A DNA stretch of 64,000 nt from Rachycentron canadum. Its lineage: Eukaryota > Chordata > Actinopteri > Carangiformes > Rachycentridae. The notes below the pieces were generated by a model. It made no database searches. It was not told the origin of the DNA and saw only the letters and a program-made list of their open reading frames with translations. Positions 1-12,000 of this stretch are shown one piece after another (positions within the stretch are counted from its first letter, which is position 1; the number at the start of each line of letters is the position of its first letter). The position numbers and the translations under genes were made by a program. The stretch covers positions 8,870,729-8,934,728 of the forward strand of contig CM076666.1 of NCBI GenBank assembly GCA_038496675.1, read 5' to 3'.

Positions 1-76
1 GTAGGGTGGTGAAGGTCCAGTCCGAGCAAAGCCCAGCGAGCTTCCACTGCTGCAACGACGCACTGGTGTCGACAGC
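1..76 (-). CDS. ulk1: ulk1 exon 17 (partial, cut by window start)
   Basis: Encodes LSTPVRRCSSGSSLGFARTG then PSPPY, aligning with human RRSGSTSPLGFARASPSPP. Acceptor CTTTAG at 77-81. The exon continues past position 1, so its donor and all later exons are outside the window. Confidence 0.93.
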
Positions 77-3000
77 CTAAAGACATCAAGTTCACGAGCC
101 ATTGCAGTCAATTTAAGAAATATAAATGCTAATATAGAAATTTGCATTTGCAACAGTGAGTTATTTATTTGTATTTGTCTCTGTGTTGTATGTGTGTGTG
201 GATACAGACCGTGGTGAGCCATCCTGTTTTGTAGAGTGGAGGTTCTGCTCCATGCGCTGGTAGTTCTGGACCTGAGTGGGGACTGGAATAGGCAATGACT
301 GACCATGGTTTCCATAGTTACCACCATAGTTACTTCCCGAGAACTCACTGGGCCTGCCAACAACAGAGAGGAGAACAGAGTGTGCCAAGGGAAACTGTTA
401 GGCTAGAGAGGAGAGAGTTTGTTTGTGTGTGTATTATGAAGATGAGATACTCAGTGTTACAGATGACACTGCTAAACTTGTCCAGTATTTGTAAGGTTCA
501 AACATTTCATTGTTTGTAAGGATAACATAATATGAGGGAATGTTCAGTTCTTTACTTAACTTTCATAACCCTAAAATCTAAAATTCTGCAAGAATTTCAA
601 AACTTTCAGTATTTGTAATACATAATATAAATAATATATAGAGAGATTATATAGATAATATGAGTTAATGTAGATGAAACCCTTAAATATTATCTTAATT
701 TAACACTGGGGCTATTTTTAACATGCAACTCCCCTCAACACATACAGGACTTATCCCATAATATCAGTTATCTTTGATCATTGATTTTTCAATGTAATAG
801 GAATACACTATGCTGCCATTAACCATTTCTAGATCTGACATCATGACCTCTGAGCTACCACATGTATGACCACAACCATTCAGTTTCATGCTGTTACCTG
901 ACAGGACTTGGAGAGCCACTGTAAGAAGGTGAGTGTGGGGGTGTTTTGGCTTGGCTGCATAGACCACCAGAAGCCAGAAGAGAGCTAATTGAAGCAGAGA
1001 GTGGAGACAGAAACACATCATCAGAACTTCATTAAGGCGCCATCTTTAAAAGAAGTACAGCATATGTTCTCACTTATAATGTACATTAATTACTGAAGGT
1101 CAATTATTGTCCTTTATCTGCTGTATGCTGTAACATTGACACAAATACATTAAATATTTCTTCTTACCCACTGTTCATCAGGCTGTCCTGCAGCACTTTG
1201 CTCTCACATATCAGCTCACCAGCTGGAAAACCAGAAAAATAAAAAGCAAAATCAAAGAAGGGTGAAAAGAGGATAAAAGAATACAAAGTCTGAGAAGAAT
1301 ACAATAGAAATGATGTGGTAAAAGCTACATAAAAGTCAGTCTATGAAAAAATCCAGCATCTCAAAGATGCCTTCAAACACTTATTTAGAGCTGGATTTGG
1401 GTCCCATACATGAAAGGCATTTTCTTACTGTTGAAGTGAGCAGGCACCATGACAAAGTCATCTGTGTCACAGGAGGAGGAGTTCTTGCTGCTGCCGCCCC
1501 CTCCAGATGAGTCCTTGAGGAGAAAACCAGTGGCCTCCTGGGTAGGAGAGGCCAGAGCCTTGGCACGCAAATGCTGAACCTCAGCAAGAGACTGCTACAG
1601 GGACACAGAGACGGAAAGAAGCAGGTAAACAAAGCAAAGAAGCACAAAAGGTTTCTTAGACTGCACATGAAAACACAGCCTCATTACTCAGGTACAGAGG
1701 GAGAAACAAAGAGAAGCATAAACAAACACGAACCGGTGGTGAGGCGAGATGAGAGGTGGAAGAGCTGCTACAAGAGCTGGCTGATGCAGAGCTTGGGAAG
1801 CAGGTCATGGTCACAGTAGGAGTTACTGTAGCAAAAAATGCACAAAATATATTTATTAGAAAACTCAAGAATACAACTATTGCACTTTGATGAGAAAAAA
1901 AAGAATGTAAAAAGAAACAATTTATAACACTACGGTTATTATAATATAAAATACACTTTTAATCAGGTTCATCATTACTTGGCTGTTTTCACCATTATAT
2001 CCAGTCTTATAATGGAATAATCAGTGTATCATTTGGATCAAAATTAAAAGTTACATTTTATTTTGGAAGCACTGTGAAGTTGTGCACTTATTATTTTGAG
2101 GGGATGTGGTATGGTTTCAGAAAATGTCATATTTATTTAGTCATGTATTATGTACCTATGGGGTCCACCTTAGATGAATGTGCAAAACATTACAGATTCG
2201 AAACATACATCAAAAAGTGTGCGATATAGACAGTACTGAACTCATGCGTTACTGACAATAAACCATGCATGTTCTATCTATTCTTACTTACTCTTTTTCA
2301 TTGATGAGCTAGCCTCCAGGAAAGGATGACAAAAAAACTCATCTACCAACAACACAAGAAGAAAAGTAATCAGTGGATGGCAGTAAAAGGAGCGTCATGT
2401 TCACAGGGTAAGCAACAGCACAAGACAGAAATACAATGACCTTTAAAGCACACAGGCAAACACATGCACAGTCCTATTCTCCCTGGGTGTTATTTCTTAC
2501 TCCAACACTTGTTACAGGAATCCTTGTGACATCTGCTGTCTGGGTAATGTAACTAGATAACTATCTACAAAATACTTTATCAGGCCAATGTATCGAGCTA
2601 ACTGCTATTAATTTAACTCTAAAAACATCTAATGCACTGTTCACTAACCAAAGTCCATGCGGTCCTTGTGGTTGCGCTGCAACAGACCCAAAAGCAGGTG
2701 CCTCAAATGGCTTGATGTCTCTCTGGGGATGCTGTAAACAAATAAAACCACAATTGGTGTTTGCTGCTGCGTAGAAAAAAAATAATAATCTTGAGGGAAT
2801 CTCTAAAGGTCACACAATACAACAGAAAGCTGTTGCTACAGATAAAACAACACTTTTATCTGTACTTTAGTTACTCTATGTTTCTACCAGAACCATCTGC
2901 CTTTCTTACAGAAAAAGGAATAATTACAATATCTCTCCTTAGCGTGGCTGTCAGCATTGCTGAAGACAGACAGGCTTTTATTAGGCAGCTGTGATTAACT

Positions 3001-6000
3001 GAAACATAAAACCTTTAGAGACATTGTGTTGTAAAAGAGTGGGCTGTTGGTGATTTGTTGCAGTGTTGTCATCTCTGACAATGTTGTAGACTAACTGCTG
3101 TTCAGCTGTTAACATGGCCCGGCTTGTGTGACCATAACTGCTGGCATCTCTCTCAAAGGGACATTTGCAAACTGCACTTTTGGTGACTGATCTAAATATC
3201 AAATGTCTATTGTGACAGAAAACACAAAAATTCTCCAAGACAAGGAGGTCTTTATGAAAAGTTTTGGACTAAGCTTTAGTTTACATTGATTAATTTGTCC
3301 TAAAGATGTACCCAAGCAAATGTGCTCATTTCTAATAAGCAAAATCTATACAACAAATGCAAAAAGAAATGCTGAAGATAACATTTGTTCACATCTAAAA
3401 TATACTTGCTGTCATCTGACTGTGAGGCCTTACTTGGGGCTGAGATTCTTGTTTTTTTCATAAAAGAGCCGGAGGTCCTGGGGGCTGCTAGCCTAAAAAT
3501 GACAAAAGGTAAGAGAGACAGATGAAAATGCTGCGCATGTACACACAGTACAGTACAGGATGTTGCCATGACACAGGTGCCAGACAACATGTTTTTAAAA
3601 AAAGACAAAAAAATCAGTGAAGCAAAGAATGAAGCCACTCAGGAAGTTTCAGAAATGCTGCTGGGCTGGTTTAGATAAGATAAATTATGCGTTTACTCCT
3701 TTATTTTTCAGCATTAGTCAAGTCAGCCTTGGAGAAACTGCCTGGTTTTCAAGTTCCTCTAGAGAGAGGAGGTGGCCTGGTTCATCACTTTCAATAATAA
3801 TGTTTCTCAACTGACCTTACATAACATAATAATTAATTTGGTCTTTAAACAACGAATTTTGATATTAAAGTCACCCTGGTGTGGTGACGTAGTATTATTA
3901 GAGTGAAACTTTCATACTGATCCATCCATACATGATAGTGAGGCCAAGAAAAAAAACAAACAGTACATAACCACTGAAGTAGTGTGTTTACCTGAAAAGG
4001 GGCTTTTCCAGTTAGACACTGAAACACTATGGTTCCTATACTCCACAAGTCAGCCTTGGCATCATAGTTTTGGGACATAATGACCTCAGGAGCCTAGTGA
4101 GGAAAAAAAGAAGGACATAATATTCAGGACGACCCTTTTTTGGAAGGCTTCGATGAGCATTTAACGAGATTATTAAGTTCTCATTATTTTAGCTGTAGGA
4201 GTTTACAGCATTGCAGTGTATTGTTTTAGAGATTCAGTTCAATGGCCACTGTAAAATTGAAAAAACCCTGCTGTTTCACATGAAGAATAATGATACAAGC
4301 TGCTGAACCATCATTAAATAGGGGTGGACTAATACTGATGATCAAAAAATGTGTTTTTAAAGTGAATTTATAAAACCCTTAAATATGAAGAAACCTTCCC
4401 AGCCCATAGAGCCCCCTATTAACCTTTGGTCTGAGTGAATAAACAGAGATCATTAAATTTAAATTTGCTTGGATCTGTGTTTGACTTGGCAATTATTTCC
4501 CTAAAAAATATATAAAACCCAAGAAAATGTGCTTACCATGTACATTGGAGACCCACAGAGTGTTGCCGCCATCATGTTGTTCTGAAGGTATCTGGCAAAG
4601 CCAAAGTCCGCTGCAGAGAGGAAGAGTGAGGGGGGTGTGGAAGGAAATGAGGGGTAAAGAACGAGCAAAGGCAAGAGAGGATGAGTTAACATTTGGTGCA
4701 AGAAACAAATGCAGCATTATTTTCATACAGACAATGTGCAGATCCTGAGGACAATAGCTAACTGATTAGAACTTCCCACAGAAAAACTGCAAAAAAGAGA
4801 AGAAAAAGTTGACATTGTTCTGGAAAAAAAATAAATAAAAAATTGTGTACCACAGGTTCCCAGTGGAATGATATTATTTTCAAAACCAATAAAAACCTTG
4901 CACTAATAGTATTCTAGCAGTAATGGCTGAGACAGATCTTCACTGTCACTACTGTATGACAGCAATGCAGCATTATCACACTGGCTTAGGAAAATAGTTG
5001 TCATTCACACAGGTGCTTTTGGACAAATTTTCTCCACAGAAAATGTTCATCAGTAATGAAAAATGACCAGGACGATTGCTGTGCAGTTTCTTTGTAAGTC
5101 ATAACAAATATACTCAATTTTAATATCAAATTTAAAGACATACTTTAAAAAAAAAAATTTTTAAGGTTACCTAATGTCCTTAAGTAGCAGCACACTGCCA
5201 GTTAAACAAGTCAAATCACTTTAAGTAATCTCTGCCTCACTACTGGTGCATGTGTGTGTGTCTGTACCTGCATCTGTGCAGGTATAATGTGTGTACGTGT
5301 ATGAACAGTCCGTTTGTGTGTGTGTGACTGAGCAGGTTTTCCCAGAGACACGAGGATTATAACATTCTGCTGTGACTGGGACTGACAAAAGCCTCTGACT
5401 TCACTCCCACTGGGAAACCAATTCTCTCCGGAGGGGAAAAAAAGAATTAATAAGCTCAAGGATTAGCAGAGTTTCCAAACAACTAAGCAACACACACTCA
5501 CTCTATGTACTCGGTCATGACAATTTGTGTGATTACTTGTTACACAAATGTCAACTTTTTGGGTGGAATCAGTAAAAGTCAAATTTTGATTTGACACACA
5601 CAACACATGTTTGTGAACAGCTTCCAGCAATGTGCTTTATCAGAGGGAGATTACAAACACAGCTGAGGGAAAATTCTTTATATAACCTAATAAATTTCCC
5701 TGTAACAAGTTTAGTCTTACAATCTTAGTGGAAACAATTACCTTGGGGAAATCATTATTAGCTCCCGTTGCAATAAAACTGGCTGTACAGAGCTTTATTG
5801 TACTGTAGGGATTTCCATATGGCTGTCCTGAGATTCAATTAGTTTTCGCTCCTGTAGAGGGTTGTAATGCTTTCCTATTAAATCACAACGTACACCCACA
5901 TGCAGTGGTCTCACATCTGAATTGCTTTGTACTTCTAATTTCTGATGTCTACCTTTACAAACTAAAACCTCTACATATGTTTTGCAAGCAGCATTTTAGA

Positions 6001-9000
6001 ATATGTTTGATGTATCTGTCCAGTTTCCTTGCATCTAAGTCGTTTTTGGTTGTTAATCCATGCGCAGTGGCTCCTACAAAGGTGATGTCACACATGAAAT
6101 GCACATCCACACTGTACTGTATGTACCTACATACACTTGTGCACTTGCTGCCACCTCTGCTTACATGTTTGCACCTACTCGCACCATCTAACCTACCAAT
6201 CTTGATGCAGGTGTTGTTAGAGTGCGACTTGCGTCCTGGTGGGTAGGACAGCAGAATGTTCTGGGGTTTGAGGTCCCTGTGGATTATGCCTTTGGCCTGT
6301 AGGACCCTCATGGCCCCTGCAATCTGCTGCAGGAAAACACGGATAGTGTCCTCACTCAGGGTGCCTTTGGCTGCAGAGAAACAAGAGGTAAATAATTGAA
6401 AACAAATTAAGATATATTTAAAATATACTATGTATGCAGTGTGATTCTCATATACTACAATGCATGTGAAAGTACAGACACAAGGTGGGAGTATGTGTAG
6501 ACAGATATGGGCTGAATGACTCTTTATTCTCAAATATAGGAAAATCACACCAGTTTTTATGAAAAACCCAGAAGACAGCTCATGTTATCATCATCTCATT
6601 TAACCTCAAAAATTACTGTTCAAATATCTTTGTTGTCTGACATCACCCCACTGTCACCTTCTATTCCTCGCCTGTTCCCCTCCAATCACCTCCCTCATCT
6701 CACAGTGGTACAGTGTGGTTCTATGTGAGAATCCCTCCCTTGTCTTGAATTTATGTCTGACTCCACCTCCCCTCCAACAGATTTTTTTTTTAAAAACCAG
6801 GCTCAGGCTTGACTGGAGCCAGGAAAAAATTTACTTCATTGACCACAGTGGGTAGTGACTCCAAACCACTTGTGAAACTTTTTTTTAAACCAGGACAGCA
6901 ATGACTATTATTGGAATTGAACCTGAATTTAGAGTCTGGAAACCTGGCAGACAAAGTTAGCAGGTAGAGCTGTCGTTTGTCATTGAATGGGTAACGACTA
7001 ACGTTGTATTTCCCACCCTGTTCGTACTGAAACACATAGGCCCACGTCAGACAAGTTGAGTAAACTGGCTATTCAGAGCCCTGCAATTTCTGAGATATGG
7101 TGAAAAGAAACGTAGATTATAGGATTCTCCCAGTTTGTTAGCACAGAATAGCAAAGAGGTGATGTCCTCTCTGCATGTAATGCATGTTTCACATACTGAA
7201 TGTATGATGAATAAAGACAGAAAAATACTTCAGGGAAGTTTCTCTGCTTTTATTACACTATATGTTAAAGTCTATTATAAGCCTTAGGTACTCCAAAGGT
7301 CCCAAAGCTGTTTGTGAATCACCAAATCTGTTTCTGTCTTCAGGGCTCCAAATAAAAGGAGCCCTGAAACTACTGTCACACAGGAAGCTTAAAAAAAACT
7401 TGTGAGTTGTGACCTGAATGGTTGCCTTAGGGTGAACACTTTACTGCGTAAATCTTTGTGGCAGTGGAAGATATGAAGGAAAAAAAAAAATTCTTCCTCC
7501 TCTACAACTTGTTAACTAGCTCTTTCCTACCAGAGCTTATTATTCTAGGACAAGGAGATATGATAGAAAGTTTTGAGTTAATTGTACCTTGCTGTTAAGT
7601 TTCCTTCTAAAGATCAAGGGTGAGGATCAATATAATAATGTATTTCTAACTTTGAAAGCCAATAATGTGAACATAGTAAGGACTGTCACATCAATGAGCC
7701 TTACTCTTCTCTAGCCATTATAAACAAAAGTGCCATGCCAAATTTGGATATTGTAGCCTAAAGGGATCCCTTTTTAATCAAATACACACAAGGAGCAATA
7801 TTTCAAAAGACTAATGTTCATCTAGTTGCATGAAAACTTTTATACTCTTGGTTTTTAGACAACAAGGAGAAGCATTTATGGATTTTCGTTACAGAGAAAA
7901 AACTTTCACTTCCTTGTCATCAAGCAGCAAAGATGACGTTTCACCATCAATTGATTTTTCTATTGGGAAGCACCCAGAGCTTTTAGTTGATGAATTGGAG
8001 CACTTACAGTGTAAGTAGTCAGCAAGGTCACCCCCATTGCAGTACTGTGATTAGAAAGAGAGACAGCAAGGGAGGTAAAGAGAGAGTGAGAGAAACAGAG
8101 AACGAGATAAATGAATAGGAATAACATTAGGAAACACAGGTAACAATGAGGGCTGATGTGAATAAGTGTTTGACACCACCCTGACTGTGAAGGGACTAGA
8201 AAGCAAGAGAAATCAAAAGAGTGATTTGCTGAAGAGTAATGTGTTTACAGATTTATAACCCTGCTCTCATTCCCAGCATTAATATGAATTAATGCAGGGA
8301 GGAATGGGATGTGTTATCACAGGTGTGGCTCTGAAAGGCTGCCTCATTTCCTTCTTGAAGACAGAGATAACCAACGATAAATGATTATTTCTACAGAAAT
8401 CGACATTTCTGTAGAAATTATTTATGAATGTTACACGTATTTACAGTGGCAAATGTCATTTAAACAGACACAATATTTACCACGTGAATGGCAGTTTGAT
8501 AGACACCATGATCATTACTTTCCATGGACCACAGGAACAATACCACCCACTTGAATAAAAAATAAGCAAAATTTCTTTCACCCATTTCCATGTTTTTCTG
8601 CAGTTCCTGGTATTCAATGTCAATGTCAACTCTGCAATTTCAGTTTTGATGCTTTTGGCCATTGCTCCAAGGTGCCTAGCTAGACACCTCCATGTGTGCT
8701 TGCAATCAATAATGCTGTCAAATTTGCATGCTCACTTTTATGTTGGCATTGTGTCTGAACATGCTTTTGATGTTAGGTAGCAATACGTTAACACAATATT
8801 ATCTTTATCTTTACAACACACATTAACAGAACAACCAGGATGGCAATGATCTTTAAAAAAAATATCATGATGCATGTTTTGAAAACACTGAAAAGGGAAA
8901 TTCTGTCAGAGCAAGAAAGGCTAGCATGACAAACGATTCCTACCATGCCTCACAGTAATGATCGATATGTACCTGTGGTTTCAGGCACTTAGATAGGCTA

Positions 9001-12000
9001 CAAAAATGTGCCAAGACAACAATAAACAAAACTGTCAAATAGTTAGAAGATTCACAAATAATCAAAGAAAAGGAATCAACCCCCCTGCAAAAGCAAATAA
9101 ACGAACAGCATTGGAGGCTGACTGACGGCTATTTACCCCCCCTCTTGATGCCTGAGGATACAGCTAATTATAGCCTGGTCCCTGTCAAAGCTGCCTGCAA
9201 AAGCTGAGACAATACAGCGCTGTGCAAACAAAGCCAAACATCACAGCAAGCCTTACCTCCATTACCAGGTACACTGAGCTGGCAGTTTCCTAAAGGGAGA
9301 GGAGATAAGAGGGGACGTAAACAAACACATGTTAGTGACAGACAAAGGAAGGAACAGGTGGTACTTGTGCTCGCCGATCGTGTCTAAGCAAACTAAACTG
9401 GTGATTTGGAGAAAAACAGCATGAAGAGTTGCATAAAAATAATGGATACATGTTTAAGGATAAGACATGGTGGAAAAAAGTGAAGGTGAAAGGTAGACTC
9501 CAGCCATTATTGACCATAGCTAACACAGCTATCAAAGCTTTGGTCTAAAAATGATAATTTTGTAAAACTGGATCTGTGGCTGGCTCCTGAACCACTGTCT
9601 TTTAATGTGGCCTGTTCTTTGGTAGTGAGCTCGGCACATGTTTGCATAAAAGCAAGCAAAAGCTTCCCTGCCATTAGTGAGAAATAAAAAAAAAACAAAA
9701 ACCCACAGTTCAACAGTAATACCAGCAAAAACAATTAGATCGGCTCAGCATTTTCAAAACAATGAGTAAATCAGTGAGAGAGCAACTGAGAGACAATAAG
9801 AAACGCTCCACTGTCTAAAAGGTTAACTCATAAGCCTCCACAACAACACCAGCAAATAAGAAATGGCTTGATTTGTAAATAATAAACAAATTGAATAATT
9901 TTTAAATTGCACATTTGGGCATCAGCAAATCTTGTGAGGTTATTTACTTTCTTTTATTATCCTCTCCTTTAGACAGACAGTCTGAGGGGTAAGTTTTTTT
10001 AAAAACAGCCCTCTTATCACATGGCAACAGATGACTGTGGTCTCTCACTCCAACCTGATCTCAGTATCTTGTTGAAACCACTAGCCAGAAGCCAGGCTGT
10101 TTTCTATAGTTCAGCTGAGTCAGGCCTTCTTTAGTTGGTTTTAGTCTGGTTTTACTGAAGATGGATGGCAACCAACCAGTCAGCCAGCGACTACACACAG
10201 GCTGTCTCTGCACTATGGCTTGCAATTAAACACTTTGTCCAGTGTCAGGGAGAGGGAGGGCCAGGTGTGAAATAAAAATTCAAATGACCACATGTACAAC
10301 AGTTAAATCCAGTTACTAAGTGAACACTGGGTCATTTTTGCAGTGGCAACTATTTCCTGGTTCACAGGGTGGAGCGCTGTCAGCGAGGACTTCAAAGGCA
10401 CCCTATGTTTTCAACTGAGTGAACATGTGTCTCTTGACTAAACATAACATTACCTCCTCTGCTGAGTCAATCTATCTATTTGCTCTTGGCCACAGTCTGC
10501 TAAAATCTTCTGGTGTTTTGACTGTCACATTAGTGTTTGCCTGTGACAATCCAGACCAAAACAATTAGTCAAATCTCAAGTTAACTGGAAAGTCACTTTG
10601 TATAAGACAATTGAACAAAATGTGTAAATTAGAGTAAAGGGCATTTCTCTGTTGTCCATCTGTTTGGTTTCAGTTTCCTCCTGGCCTAATTAGATAGCTG
10701 GATGGTAGGATACACTACTCTGAGCATCCACACTCTCTATCTCTGTGAGACAACAACCCTGTAATCTTAGAGCCCAGCTCAGACTATCCTGAATGCCCAA
10801 AGAGAAGTGCCACTGTGAGTAGGTAAAAAGATAAGGGAGTGGAGTATGTTGGGGTTCTGCATGAGCAAAGATGTCATAACTGGTATATTGTTCTCAAATA
10901 TATGAATGACGAGCTCTTGGGAAAAGCAGTTGAAATCCTTGTTCCCTACCGATACAACAAGTTGACTGTAATGCTGTGTTTGAGCAGCTGATTATATGTG
11001 TCATGACTGATCTGTTAGTCTATTTGCATGATGGCTAAGCTTGCTGACAAGAAAGATAAGGCCAGATGATGAAAGATCAACTTAGGTCAACAAAAGAAAA
11101 TGTCCAGGCCTGCTAATGAAAAAAAACAAAAACAAAAAAACTTTCAACCAGAATATTTTAGTGAAAGAATGATCAGAAATAATACTACACTGAATCGTGC
11201 ACAAACACAGATTTCTCCACAAGCAGAACATGCCCTGCCTAGTAACGAACTACTGTAATTTTACAATATTGTCACCTTGGCAGATGTGACAGTTAAAATA
11301 ATCTAAACTTTAGAGTTTTAGACCAGATGGCTGTGGATCAGGCCTGGTCCAAAAAGACAAAAGAAACACCTGATGAGTTAAGATAGGTATTTGTGTGGGG
11401 GGCAGCAGGTTGTGCTGCCTAAACTATCTGGTAGGTGTCACCACAGTGAGCTTCAGACCAATTACAGACGGGGTACTGCTGTAACTGTGGATTTTAATTC
11501 AGTTATGGATTCTTCTGTGTTTGTATTTGTGCACCCAAGGCATAAACACTTTAGACCAGTAAAATGCTGAGACTGGCAGGAACAGGGCACACATGGGAAA
11601 TGATGACGAGGGAACAATGACAAGTTCAACAAGACACAAATGCATACATATTTACTGAAATTTTACAAGGATTTTGCAGATGAAATCATACTTGAACAGC
11701 ATAAAACAAACAAATGTAGTAAAGCCCCATTTAACAACTCAGGAAAACAAAACTGTTCAAGCTACACAGAACAGAAGTGGGTCATGTGGAACACATTCAA
11801 CAATCCATCTGCTCTACTTTGTGAGTACAGACTGATGGGAAAGCTAGGACAGTAAAGGTGTGAGAATTATGTACGAAATCAGAACCCTATACACCCGCAT
11901 GACATTATCTAGATGCCATTTGTGAGTGTTGTTTAACACACCTGAAAGTCCAGCAACGCAACAATGTTTTCGTGCTTCAGTTCCTGCAGGAATGAGAAGG

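Noticed and set aside
5955..6548. 197-codon minus-strand ORF taken as one protein
   Set aside because: It contains ulk1 exon 6 read through into both flanking introns. Clear acceptor and donor sites limit the coding part to 6,197-6,370.
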